A stretch of 64,000 nt of DNA from Tethya wilhelma (GCA_964030475.1 CAXIPT010000061.1:281-64280); one strand, 5' to 3'; counted from the first letter of the stretch, positions 11,777-22,097 are shown. Notes: generated from the letters alone by a model not told the origin. Translations and numbers: made by a program.

Positions 11777-12044
11777 TTAAGGCGTGTGAAGAATTATTTG
11801 CGAACAACTATGTCCCAGGAACGGTTGAACCATCTAATGTTGCTACATGTGCACAAAGAAACAACTGATTCACTGGATCTTAGACGACTACTAAATGAAT
11901 TTGTAGATTGCAAAGAACATCGTGGTAGCATTTTTGCAAAGTACTAGTTGTTTAATAGTTAATTGTATTCAGTTAATAATCTTAAATAAATTACCACACC
12001 CACTTCCTGGCCTGACTGCTTTGAAAGCGCTTGCTACAGCCCTG

Positions 12045-12254
12045 GACTGGAAGGGAGAAGATGAGAAAGATTGCATAATACAGTCTGCCAGAGACTGCCT
12101 ATATATGAAAGCAAGTGAAATAAACTCATTAAGTATTGTTCTACTCAATCAGATTGTGAGAAGTGCAAAAGCCTCTGCAGAAGTTCAATCTCCACAGATA
12201 CAGCCACTGTATACAATCCAACTTCATGCATACATGATTCTATTGCCAGAATAA
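12045..12254 (+). pseudogene. Unrecognised reading frame in the MULE-type element
   Basis: The frame begins in the duplicated GACTG (DWKGEDEKDC...) and runs about 70 codons to a stop at 12252-12254. If the hAT is removed, it joins in frame to codons before 8033 (DPPPGGQLARGDWKGEDEKD). The frame was therefore open across the insertion site before the hAT entered. The product is helix-rich and hydrophilic, with no motif I recognise. It could be a captured host exon (Pack-MULE style), part of a lost MULE protein, or chance. Confidence 0.3.
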
Positions 12255-12275
12255 TCTATAATAATAATTAAATAA

Positions 12276-13182
12276 TATGTGACCTGTCAAGGGAAAACCT
12301 GTTGGTTAGGAAAATCTGCGAATTTTGAGTTAGCTATTCCACGTATATCTAGGCCTTCCTGGGAAGCGCATATCAAAATTTGGTAAGCATAGCTATAGTA
12401 GTTTTCCAGATATAGCTCTTGCAAGCAGCCCTGCCTCCACTCGTGGCTTCCTAGAAAAACAGTTGTAAAGTTGTTACTAGGTAAACTATGGGCGGTCCGT
12501 ATACTCTCCGTATCATAATTAGATCATGTACAGTACATGCTGAATATTACCACAGCCAGCCATGTGGGGACTAAAAATCATTTAGTGAGAAGCGAGTAGC
12601 TAGGAAAAAAGACCCAGAAGACAGCTAATGGAGTGAAGGAGGTAAGCGCTTGCTAGTAGAGAGATAGATTCTAGATACAGTAATTTCTAAGATAAGCCTC
12701 AAAATAACCTGTACGCGATCGCCGTACAGGGAGAGGCATTACCTACGAGTAGAAATCTACTGTATGAAAGCGCTTGGCTTAGACAAGCATGTACAAAGCT
12801 TTAGCTTATCTTTCTGTCTATGTGCTGTAGCAAAATTTTGAGATTAGTCAGCTTATAAGTTAGAGAGAACATGGAATAATAAATCATTTTTAGAGGCAGC
12901 TGCCTTGCTCATAAATATTCGCTACGGTTTGTTGCACAGCATAGCAACTGTTCTCCATGTTAGCAACTAAGTAAAAACGAACGAGGCTGAAACTACAGGC
13001 TATATCTCTGCAACAGAAGCAGCTCCACCCCTCAAATTTTGCATGGAGCATGCTGAGATGTAGCGCAGCGCATCCGTGCAAGAAAAAAATTTCGCGCAAA
13101 AATGCGAATTAAACTAAAACCGCATTTTACTCCAAAAACAATATTTTCCTAACCGGCAGGTTTTCCCTTGACAGGTCACATA
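12276..13182. mobile_element. TATGTG-TIR element, family T
   Basis: Long inverted ends start TATGTGACCTGTCAAGGGAA and run about 40 bp with two mismatches. No transposase is present. Family marks include CTCTGCAACAGAAGCAGC and CCCCTCAAATTTTGCATGGA. Relatives are at 31151-33489 (with a Helitron inside), 35434-36180, 58352-59423 and fragments at 1925 and 54300. TA next to the ends suggests a TA target but does not prove it. Confidence 0.8.
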
Positions 13183-13727
13183 TGGTGTCACAAGTCTCAA
13201 CTTACTGAGCTGCATGCCTTATTCAGCCTACTAGGCTACTGATCAATGCAGACTTCTGAAAAATAGTATAAAGTATGTATAATTACAGAAAACTGACTTA
13301 TTTCAGGCTCATCATCTGACTCTCAAGCCTTTGACTTCACAACTTGAAGTGCAGTCGCTAGCCAGCATGCCACATTCAAGCATTGGCTGCATGTACTCAG
13401 CTATGTCGACTGATTACTGACTGATTATGTAGAAAATCAAAGCAGACACAAAAGGCTATCATGACAGCAATGCCAATGGGCAATCACAGGGAAAGTCACT
13501 GAGACTATAGCATTAGCTAGCTAGCACTGAGTTGAGCAGAATCTGTTGCTCTCTACCAAAATTTATTTTTTTATCTGCAGATGGACACTCAGCTCTGAAA
13601 ACACTAAGTACAAGTAAAACAGTCAAATTTCAAGCTCTAAACCTATTTAATTGTGACGACCTTTTCCTAGAGATGACCTTGCAAAAATTTTCTAAGTCCC
13701 AAAAGGGTGCGTCAGATAAAAATTAGC

Positions 13728-14135
13728 GTACTGGATGGGGCAGATAAGGGGCATCAGGTGCTGGATGCTTTGAAGGATGGCCATGGGCGATCAGGGTAGT
13801 CGATTGTAGTAGTTCACACTGAACCCCGACATCCTGGGTACTGGTTTGGGTTGCTAAAAAAAGAAATAAGCTACAATAAGGTACATGTATAAGTCATCAT
13901 TACGTCACTAACATTTCAGTTGTTTCATTTGTATCTTTGCATTGCGGCACACTTTAGATGGAGTTGATTCCACCATCCCAATGGTAGTAGAAATAAGATG
14001 ATCAGTAGTCTGATCAACTATCTCAGTTGTGTCTGTGCCAACAGTTTGACATTCCTCTGCTGTAAGTTGTAAACTGGAGTGTGTATCGATATCTGAGGGT
14101 TCTTGCAAAGCATCGAGAACCAACTATAAAAGATA
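13728..14135 (-). other. 5' exons of Kolobok K1 beyond the MULE-type insertion
   Basis: This continues the K1 gene. The exon piece next to the 9-bp duplication and the 5' exon at 13913-14123 ([29 protein letters not shown]) match 19693-20227 and 41728-42296 on the opposite strand. The exon starts after a TATAG acceptor. Its 3' end CTGAAAT before GTTAGT gives a phase that joins cleanly to ...TQTQ in K2. Confidence 0.7.
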
Positions 14136-14607
14136 TAGTTTGAACGTAATGAACAGCTGAATATCTAACCAGCTTAGAGTAAGCAATCAATGCTCAGACA
14201 CCATCAATTATCGGACGCTATTCTGACTTACCTGTGGGCGTTGCTGCTTTGGGACTATTACCATTAGACTGCTCGTGAAAATCTACTCCAGGTTGTGCAA
14301 ACATCCAGCCCCACCCCCTTTCTCTAACGCTTTCTGGCACGATTACAGGGTGTGTCCAAAATAATCAATAGTCGGCCCAAAAAATCACATCACGGACGGC
14401 ACAACCTAGAAACTTGTGGTAGAGCTACCCAATCTGGAGATCAGAAAGTTCAGTTCTCTTACTATTAATATTCCAAGAGAGGAGCTGATTGCAGGTAGCA
14501 GTGTCTCAAACAAAGCCGTCATGTCATTGAGGTTGAGCGATCCAATATAAAATGGCCAATTTCACTGTTTTACTGAATTTTAGCAATTGCTGTGAAAGCT
14601 TAATAGT
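14136..14607. other. No gene identified
   Basis: The minus strand between 14360 and 14230 reads openly (RGWGWMFAQPGVDFHEQ, NSPKAATPTG) before a possible GTAAGT donor. That could be an upstream exon of the K1 transposase, but no matching sequence was found near K2 or K3. Confidence 0.3.
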
Positions 14608-14789
14608 ACAAGTGAAAAAACATTGGAAATGTAATGAGACATAGGAATGGCCAAATCGTAAAAAAGAAAGCAAACAAGAGCGAATGGCTGTTTGAGTGTG
14701 TGCAGAATCATTCCTGTGTGGGCTGCATGCAGTACTCTCTTCCCACGTTGAGTCTCTCATGTTGCCCATAGGAATAATTCTTTACACAC
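14608..14789. repeat. Palindromic MITE family P, truncated at a gap
   Basis: The left arm and loop match 205-370 and 55121-55290. It stops at the single N at 14790 and sequence from the middle of a hAT transposase follows at once, so the right arm is missing. Confidence 0.75.
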
Positions 14790-14790
14790 N

Positions 14791-15794
14791 TGGAGTCTCT
14801 ACGGTAATGAAGACCTTTGATTATTTTTTTGGAAATATGCTTGGTGAATTTATTTTGAAGCATTCTGATAATCTCAGTAGAACCTTACAACATAGCAACT
14901 TATCTGCAGCAGAAGGCCAGCAAATTAATTGCTAAGATGGCCGTTGAAACTCTGAAATCTGTTCGAAGCAATGCATCATTTGACCTTTTCTGGCAAGCTG
15001 TAAGTGTTAAGTCTAGTGTATTAGACATCAGTGACCCTCAGTTACCAAGACGGCACAGAATACCACATAGATATGATGATGGTCTATCTGAAGGTGTGTT
15101 TCATGATGAGCCAAAGCTATATTACAGACAACACTACTATGAAGCACTGGATTCAATTATCAGTTGTATCCAACAGCGTTTTGATCAGGAAGGGTACAGA
15201 ATTTACTGTTGTTTAGAATCTCTTTTAATAAAAGCATGTAAGCAGGAAAATACATCATCTGATCTCAACCATGTGTGTGATTTTTACAAAGATGACTGAC
15301 AAGGACATTTTAAATGCTCAGTAACTCTTGGTGTACATTATCAGCAAGTCAAGGTAATATCTACAACTGAAAGTCTCACAATAAAAGATGTGAAATGCTA
15401 TCTTCTCTCTCTCTCTCCTGGTCAATTGGCTTTGTTACCTCAAGTGAAACGACTAACTCAATTAATTCTTGTATTGCCAGCTACAAATACATCGTCAGAG
15501 AGGTCATTTAGTGCATCAAGGCGTGTGAAGAATTATTTGCGAACAACTACGTATGTCCCAGGAACGGTTGAACTATCTAATGTTGCTACATGTGCACAAA
15601 GAAAAAACTGATTCACTAGATCTTAGACGACTACTAAATGAATTTGTAGATTGCAAAGAACATCGTGGTAGCATTTTTGCGAAGTACTAGTTGTTTAATA
15701 GTTAAATTATAATTGTATTCAGTTAATAATCTTAAATAAATTACCACACCCACTTCCTGGCCTGACTGCTTTGAAAGCACTTGCTACAGCCCTG
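14791..15794 (+). pseudogene. hAT transposase, second copy, 3' part only
   Basis: About 95% identical to 9775-12044 without the two TTAA MITEs. It includes the GVSTVMKTFDYFF block, the VYDDGLSEGVF-like region, and the C-terminal SSERSFSASRRVKNYLRT dimerisation segment. It ends with the same 3' TIR (CTTGCTACAGCCCTG). Breaks include an AATT insertion near 14927, a stop after FYKDD at 15297-15299 and altered CT-repeat length near 15405. The 5' half is lost at the gap at 14790. This copy serves as the empty-site control for both MITEs in the first copy. Confidence 0.85.
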
Positions 15795-16200
15795 TTATGC
15801 CAGCAAAAGCGTCCATAATATTTATTTTGCTTATGCCTAGCTGATTCATTGGAATATGTCATAAAAATTTTAGTTTTTGATTTTAGATTTACTTTGATTA
15901 TGTGGTTGTATAGGAGGGGCTAAAAATGGTAATAAAAAGTGAATACATTTTCAATGGGAAAAGCAGAAAAGTTGTCATTTAAGCAACACCATTCAAGCCA
16001 GACTAGGTCTTTTATTTGTAAACTAGTATCAAGTTGTTCGCCAGACCATCACACTTGCTCCGCCCATATGCTCTGCGGTTCCCCTTTGATCCAAAGAAAC
16101 ATAAAATCAATATATAAAAATAGAGCCTATTGACGATATATTTTTTTGAAAATATAGCTCATTAATTATTACAAAGCATTCTCCGCGGTCAATGGGTTAA
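15795..16200. other. Non-coding, possible TTAA element remnant
   Basis: AT-rich sequence ending GCGGTCAATGGG then TTAA at 16197-16200, which resembles the right end of a TTAA MITE. The matching left end was not found. The open frame at 15939-16133 shows no family features. Confidence 0.35.
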
Positions 16201-16419
16201 GTATTCCGTCATTTACCTCAGCTTTATGGACAAATCATCCTTGATGGTTCATTTCCTGGTCACATCCTCAGTATTTCCTGCTTAATTGCAGTACAATATC
16301 CATTGGACAAGACCTTGCTGGTAGAGCTATATTATTGTCGAAGTGTAGCAAATTCTCTTAGAAAACCAGCATGTGACATCAGAGATATTGTACGTGGATA
16401 CCAGCATAATACAAATTGA
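16201..16419 (+). pseudogene. Unrecognised open frame cut by a TTAA site
   Basis: A 72-codon frame without a start codon runs from the TTAA to a stop at 16417-16419 (FRHLPQLYGQIILDGSFPGH..., ending IVRGYQHNTN). Its composition looks coding (varied hydrophobic and charged residues, two cysteines). The missing 5' end suggests an exon interrupted by the element on its left. No family was recognised; it may be a host gene relic or transposon protein. Confidence 0.3.
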
Positions 16420-17591
16420 ACAAGCTTTGCATGAACATCTCTAGTGTACGTAATAACACATGTTTAATGTTTGATTAATTGTATTCAGTACAGTAAATTA
16501 TATGAGGGCTTAGCATAGACTGATAGTCACCTCCTAAGAAGAGCAACCAGGTATCAGAAATTAGTTCGATCTAGGCAACTTGCATTTGAATTCCAAATAA
16601 TGCACACTTTTTTTGTGTGGAAAGGGTCGTCAATTTGAATTCCCTAGTATCTTATGAATTATGCATGAGTGTAGAAATTAATAGGATCAGTGGACCAAAG
16701 TGATTTTTTGTTCAAATTTGGACTGAAAATCAAGTTTCTACTCTGTAGATGGTTTCTTTTTAAATTCTGTCAAGCCATGGCCAGTAATAAGGTTTACCTT
16801 GTGTTCGACCAGATCGAGTGGCCAGTATGAACCTACTAGTAGAATTTTAAAATTACATGATGTTGGACCAAAGTGGCCATCCTCATACTTGGGTGTAACT
16901 CACAGTTGTGTATACTTATAATTATAGGTGGGGTTGGGTTCATAGGTGTGGCCCAGCCCAGGACCATATGCATGATAATCAAATTCAGATTTATAATGCC
17001 GTCTCCTAACAGCAGCACTATGCAGCATATTGTTATTATACGAAAGTTTACAGTATTATTATAAAAGTCAAAAACTCATACCCATGGTATATATGGGCTA
17101 GAACTTGTGCATGAAAGTAATTGAATAATCATAATGGCAGAAGTTATAATAGCAAATGAATTATCAAAAGAACATCTGGTTAGTGGGAAAGCTGAGGAGT
17201 TATATAGTAAAAAGATTGCGCGCGAAGCGCACCGAAAATTTTGTACAGTACCTACTTAATTAGCTAATTTTCGCACCTCCCATTCATTAAATTGAACCAT
17301 GGCAAGCGCTCGCTAGATCGAAAGCCCTCTTAAGCTTTGCAGCAGCAAAAAGAAAGCTTTTAAAAGTTGTGTAACAAGGATTCTAATTGACAGTGAACTA
17401 ATGGGGCAACTGGATTTCAAGGGAAGCAGGGAACGGAAACGGGAACGGGAACGTGCGAATTATGGCTAGTTCTCGATCGCGGGTTATAGGATTGGAATTG
17501 GACCACTAACGTTTCACGTGACTAATTTTCTCCTCATGTTAGCAAAAAGAACTTGTGGCATTGAAGAAAGAAGAGTACAGTCTTTGACAGA
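16420..17591. other. No gene; MITE fragments
   Basis: Contains the tip of an R1 repeat at about 16590-16690 (AATAATGCACAC with GTGTGGAAAGGGTCGTC) and, near 17215, GCGCGAAGCGCACCGAAAAT, typical of the hAT MITEs at 40171 and 61874. A GGGAACGGGAACGG mini-repeat lies near 17440. Otherwise no signal. Confidence 0.5.
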
Positions 17592-17661
17592 ATGGATGTA
17601 ATTGTGCTATCCTCGGATGATAGCTCTGAAGATGAAGCTCAGACTAAGTGCCCAAGGTAGG

Positions 17662-18520
17662 TTGTTACGTGCCGCACCGACTGGCATATGCTGGCTCAAC
17701 GGCTCAGTACCCATTGGCCTAGCCAGCTAGTACCCATGCGATATGCAGATGTAACAATTACTTTTTATGATAGGTTGTCCAGTGATGTTATACAAGTCGA
17801 AGATCTTTTGTCAAGGTATAGCAGGTGTTAGTGTTACATGCCAGTATAAGTTTAATTCCGAGATTTATTATCTTGTCAAAACTGATATTTTGCAGTTCTT
17901 CTGAGGATGAAAAATTCGAGCCTACAAGTATTAAAGTGTTGAAGAGCCTTGTTAAGAAGTAAGTAGACTATCTAAACAGGCTGACACCTCTTGGGAGGAG
18001 CAAGTCTTTGAGGGGAATTTCCACACTACACTCACTGAAAATATACTTGAAATTTGATACTTACATGTTATATCATTATTATGTTTATCATGTTGTATGC
18101 TTATCATTATTATGTTTGCCGGTTTGCTCCGGACACTGTGGCACTGGACTCTCAAGCTGTGGTGTGCTCCTTCTGGAAACCAAATGGTTTTCGACTGCTG
18201 TTCAGCCGCCGCTCTCCNGTTATGTGCCGCACCGACTGGCATATGCTGGCTCAACGGCTCAGTACCGGCTCGGGCATAATTTGGCCTAGCCAGCTAGTAC
18301 CCATGCGATATGCAGATGTAACAATTACTTTTTATGATAGGTTGTCCAGTGATGTTATACAAGTCGAAGAGCTTTCGTCAAGGTATAGCAGGTGTTAGTG
18401 TTACATGCCAGTATAAGTTTAATTCTTATCTTTTCAAAACTGATATTTTGCAGTTCTTCTGAGGATGAAAAATTCGAGCCTGCAAGTATTAAATTGTTGA
18501 AGAGCCCTGTTAAGAAGTAA
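17662..18520 (+). repeat. Tandem duplication of two small exons, with a gap
   Basis: The segment from TGCCGCACCGACTGGCATAT through two mini-exons to the GTTAAGAAGT donor occurs at about 17670-17966 and again at about 18222-18524. The two are nearly identical, with a 19-base GGCTCGGGCATAATT-type difference. The N at 18218 sits where the second unit begins, so the duplication may be real or may be two haplotypes joined by the assembler. Confidence 0.75.
17967..18045 (+). repeat. 79-bp segment, forward orientation
   Basis: Starts ACTATCTAAACAGG and ends CTGAAAATATA, within the intron after the KSLVKK exon. It is the reverse complement of 18525-18603 apart from one base, while the sequence on both sides is in the same orientation in the two copies. 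Confidence 0.9.
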
Positions 18521-18524
18521 GTAG

Positions 18525-18603
18525 TATATTTTCAGTGAGTGTGGTGTGGAAATTCCCCTCAAAGACTTGCTCCTCCCAAGAGGTGTCAGCCTGTTTAGAT
18601 AGT
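18525..18603 (-). repeat. 79-bp segment, inverted orientation
   Basis: Starts TATATTTTCAGTGAG and ends GTTTAGATAGT at the equivalent position of the second duplicate. The flanks AAGTAG and CTTGAAATTTGATAC are the same as in copy one, and AAGTA/TACTT forms a 5-bp inverted repeat at the copy-one boundaries. Confidence 0.9.
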
Positions 18604-19692
18604 CTTGAAATTTGATACTTACATGTTATGTCATTATTATGTTTCACTCCATGAGTCAGAGTATTATTGAAACATTGTCATTGAATTGACTGTTCTATAT
18701 ACTTCATTTAGAAAATGCCAAGCAAAGTCTGTTTATGAGGAACAACAGTTATTCCTTCACGGATTGTCTACTCTACCCATACACTCAAACCCTGATAAGC
18801 AGCTTACAACTGCTGAGTGTATGGAAATCCTTCTTGATCCTGACTTGTTGTCTACAAGTTTGTTATGTGATAGAGTCCCATTCGATATCAACTGTAATTC
18901 TGTCTTCGTAGTTGACATGAGTAAATTGAGTAACCCAAAGGACATTGTGTGCGATGACATGGGTGTACGGAAGTGGAAAGGCAGTTACCGAATGTGGCTA
19001 AGTGTCAAAGAAAATGGTTATGTGGAGACACTAGGGAAGAAACTACAAGAGACTCCCTCTTTGCCACATTACAGAATTTGGAAGCAATATTACCAGAACA
19101 AATCTAGCATGGACCTCAACAGGATGCTCGTCACTTTAGAAGGTATAACTATAATTATATGTATGTGCATGAACATGTAATGATAATATTATAATAACGT
19201 ATCTGCATAATTATTCTTTTATCATTATACAGACAGTGAAGGCGAAACACAAAATCTGGCTTTGATTCAGTACATGTTTTCTTTTGAGGAACATGATGTA
19301 AAAGTTGCACCTCATGGGAATTCGAAGAAGTGTGAAGGCTATGTGAGGACAATGCCTAGTGTACTGGAGAAATTAAAGAATGTGTCGTCTTCTTGCACTG
19401 CTAAGCGTACTCTAACTTTTGTGTCCAAAGAAGTTGGGAGTATACGAGATGCCAATTCAGCTTGTGCACTTCCTCAAAATAGGCAGCAAATAAATGATCT
19501 TCGTAGGCCATTGACCTCCAGATTGGGTGGCTCTGACCCTTTGTTCTCAATGATGATGATGTGCAAAGAGGAGGAAGGAACAAAGGCGCCGAATGCATTT
19601 GTTCNGTAGAAAAGTGTGAACGGAGACAGCTACTGCACATTAGCTGGTTAGATATTCAGCTGTTCATTATGTTCAAACTATATCTTTTATAG

Positions 19693-22088
19693 TTGGTTCT
19701 CGATGCTTTGCAAGAAGCCTCAGATATCGATACACACTCCAGTTTACAACTTACAGCAGAGGAATGTCAAACTGTTGGCACAAACACAACTGAGATAGTT
19801 GATCAGACTACTGATCATCTTACTTCTACTACCATTGGGATGGTGGAATCAACTTCATCTAAAGTGTGCCGCAATGCAAAGATACAAGTGAAACAAAAGC
19901 AAAAGCTGAAATGTTAGTGACGTAATGACTTATACATGTACCTTATTGTAGCTTTTTTCTTATTTTAGCAACCCAAACCCAGTCCGTAAGTACCCAGGAT
20001 GTCGGGGTTCAGTGTGAACTACTACAACCGACTACCCTGATCGCCCATGGCCATCCTTCAAAGCATCCAGTACCTGATGCCCCTTATCCAGTACAGTCTT
20101 CATTACTTGATTTGGAACCTCTTGCATCATCATCTCCCATTAAGTTTGATTATCATCTCTCATCTGAGTCTGAATTTGAATTCAATGACGAGCGAGACGA
20201 AACTTTCGGCTTGTCTCAAGAATTAAAGTATGTGAATGAAATGTAACATAAGCAATAAGTTTGTTTATATATATATATATATCATTTATAAATTAATATT
20301 ACAGGTCTCATCTGACAGTGAGCAGACCAAGCAACCTAACAAGTTTTTTCTTGTCACTGAAGCTACTTTACTGAGTCTCTTTGCTGTATGTGTCTTTTGT
20401 GGTGAAGCATTGATGGCCACCACAAAAGTGATATCTGGTACAGTTTTGAAGATAGTCCAGGGGTGTAGCTACTGTATGAGAAAACGTGTGTGGGAAAGTC
20501 AGCCTCTTGTTGGAACAATACCCTTAGGCAATATCTCAATGTCTGCTGCAATATTGTTTTTGGTTCACTTCCTGCCAAAGCACTTTGTGTGTTCGAAATT
20601 TTGAATGTTCATGCTATAGAACGCAATACTTTTTTCCGCCATCAAGAAAAATATTTGCAACCAGCTGTTCACTCTGTATGGACAACGCAACAGCAATCAC
20701 TATTCCAGGAGTTGAAGCATAAAGGAAGTCCACTTGCTTTGGCCGGTGATGGAAGAGCCAATAGCCCTGGTCACAGTGCCAAGTATAATACATACTCTCT
20801 CCGTGACCTTAACTGCAAAAAGATAATCCTGACACAATTAGTAGCTGTAAGTTTTGTAACACCTAAACAGTGCTAATTGGTGTTGATTGGATTATCGTTG
20901 TTACATACTCAGTCCAGTGAAGTGAAAAGTAGTTACCATATGGAGAAAGAAGGCTTACACAGAGCGCTGAATCTTCTCAAGGAGGAGGGCTTACGAGTCG
21001 GTGTTTTGGTTACAGATCGGCATAAGCAGATCAATAAATGGCTAAGAGAAGCACATTCAGAGGTGAAGCACTACTATGATGTATGGCACATTGCTAAGGG
21101 TGTAGTAAGTGTTATGCGATATCCTTTTTTCCTGAACTAAATTACTAACAACCTCCACATGTTGGGTTAACCTGGCTGAAAGAAAAGGATATAACACCTA
21201 TAGAAAGTCAAGTGGTCTATAGTTGTACAACGTAAACCATAAGGAACATGATCTAGCTAATTAGCCTTTACAGAAAATAAATTTTACATTTATAAAACCT
21301 TTTGACAGTATGTGTACACTGACTGTGCATAAGTGTTAAAGTATTCTGTCCTTGATCTTTAAATTTAGGACTGCATAAAAAACTAGAGAAGTTGGCGAAG
21401 GCTAAGAACTGTGAAATTGTAGGAGATTGGACTCGGAGCATTATTAATCACCTTTATTGGTGTGTTACGTCTACCATCGATGGCAATGGAGATATGATGG
21501 AGGCCAAATGGTTGTCCTTAGTAAATCATATTTACAATCAACATTCTAGACATGGACAACTGTTTCCTAAGTGTTCCCACGGTCGAATTAAAGGCAGAAG
21601 AAAAAAGAAGTGGATAAAACGACATATGTAAGGTCTAAAATCATATCAAAAAAGATTGCAATACTTGTAAATTCCAAGGCAAGTGAAAAGGTCATCACTA
21701 TTTTGACAAACAAGCAGCATGTGAAAGATATTTCTAGACTATCTTCTGATTACCAAACCTCTTCCCTTGAGAGCTTCCACAATGTACTTATCCATTTTGC
21801 TCCCAAGTCAATTGCATTTTGGTATGAAGGGATGGAATGAAGGTATGTTACGGGGCTATTTCAGATATTTGTGTGTTGTGAACAATCATTTTCGATGTTG
21901 TGTATAGGACCCTCATTGCCGCATTGCACTTCAACGAAAACTCATGTCGAGAGCAGGCAGTTACTAAGAAGGGAAAACATCAATTTAGTATTGTTTTTCC
22001 TAAGTATACGAAGGGGGGATATGTAGTAAAAAAAGTTATTGAAGCTCCAACGTATTGTAAGTCTTCAAACAATGTTATGTTGTTTTAA
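19693..22088 (+). pseudogene. Kolobok-like DDE transposase, copy K2
   Basis: Exons start at about 19693 ([13 protein letters not shown]), 19969 ([20 protein letters not shown]), 20304, 20923 ([14 protein letters not shown]), 21369, about 21671 and 21909. The triad regions are [17 protein letters not shown] and SSLESFHN. Compared with K1, one base is missing at the start of the exon at about 20304 (GTCTCATC against GTCCGCATC), shifting the frame. The donor after WHIAKG reads GTGTAG instead of GTGAGT. A stop replaces the codon after GME at 21838. The 3' end stops at the R1 repeat (22098), and the convergent ballast-like gene found next to K1 and K3 is missing here. Confidence 0.78.
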
Positions 22089-22097
22089 CAATCATAT

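Larger units (their letters stand above)
8336..11947 (+). pseudogene. hAT transposase (ZMYM1-like, TTF-type zinc finger), broken
   Basis: Exon 1 (8336-8590) ends at a GTAAGT donor. Exon 2 starts at 8748 after a TTTAG acceptor, in phase. The start is at AAGATGG; an in-frame ATG also lies at 8309. A TTF-type zinc finger spans the join (FCHLCMM, FSNWKDA, KHEKSASH). The RNase-H core follows: IMVDETTD with the first Asp, CYDGASAMSG with the second, then HCYGHALNLA. The C-terminal dimerisation region has SSERSFSA, and the protein ends ...GSIFAKY. Breaks: a frameshift near 9155, one near 9535, a GT deletion near 10253, a change in CT-repeat length near 10390, and MITEs at 10450-11098 and 11157-11776, the second splitting the dimerisation domain directly after SSERSFSA. 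The family cuts and pastes hAT DNA; this copy cannot. Confidence 0.88.
8038..12044 (+). mobile_element. hAT transposon with 5-bp target duplication
   Basis: The 5' end CAGGGCCATAGCAAG and the inverted 3' end CTTGCTACAGCCCTG form short TIRs. GACTG is duplicated outside both ends (8033-8037, 12045-12049). Most hAT elements duplicate 8 bp; a 5-bp duplication is typical of the hAT5-type group, and the CAGGGGCGTAGC MITEs in this window share it. The element encodes a frameshifted transposase and contains two TTAA-flanked MITEs. Confidence 0.88.
7833..13727. mobile_element. MULE-type TIR element with 9-bp target duplication
   Basis: The left end GCTAATTTTTATCTGACGCA and the right end (its inverse, TGCGTCAGATAAAAATTAGC) border this block. 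GTACTGGAT is duplicated outside both ends (7824-7832 and 13728-13736) and occurs once in the uninterrupted Kolobok copies. A 9-bp duplication is the hallmark of Mutator-like elements. Without the nested hAT (8038-12044) and TIR element (12276-13182) only about 1 kb is left. No transposase remains, but part of an open reading frame does (12045-12254). Confidence 0.85.
3130..14123 (-). pseudogene. Kolobok-like DDE transposase, copy K1, three insertions
   Basis: Exons, aligned to copies K2 and K3, are at about 14123-13913, 13840-13737 joined to 7832-7688, 7628-7105, 7025-6887 joined to 6179-6146, 5857-5610, 5560-5391, and 5310-5196 joined to 3162-3130. Motifs in order are a low-complexity N-terminal region, [46 protein letters not shown], a [13 protein letters not shown] block, and [19 protein letters not shown]. 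The D, D and E in GDGR, VTD and LESFH are the likely DDE triad. The donor after LVA is changed from GT to TT (about 7103), and the following exon has lost about 10 bases at its start. Three transposons interrupt it (3163-5195, 6180-6886, 7833-13727). The Kolobok label comes from motif recall; the transposase call itself is secure. Confidence 0.75.
17592..19605 (+). pseudogene. MULE-like transposase N-terminal region, cut at gap
   Basis: Exon 1 (17592-17656) starts MDVIVLSSDDSSEDEAQ and ends at GTAGGT. Two small acidic exons (SSDVIQVE, SSEDEKFEP) appear twice because of a tandem duplication. The main exon 18712-19142 (CDRVPFDINCNSVFVVDM, YRMWLSVKENGYVE) joins in phase to 19233-19605 (VAPHGNSKKCEGYVRT, LPQNRQQINDLRR, DPLFSMMMMCK). 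This order (PHGN.K....FVRT.PS, then S.LP.NR.Q..NLR) matches a family of cnidarian and sponge proteins that I recall as MULE-type DDE transposases with the catalytic core further downstream. That core would lie in the gap at N 19605. It might instead be a host gene derived from such an element. Confidence 0.5.
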
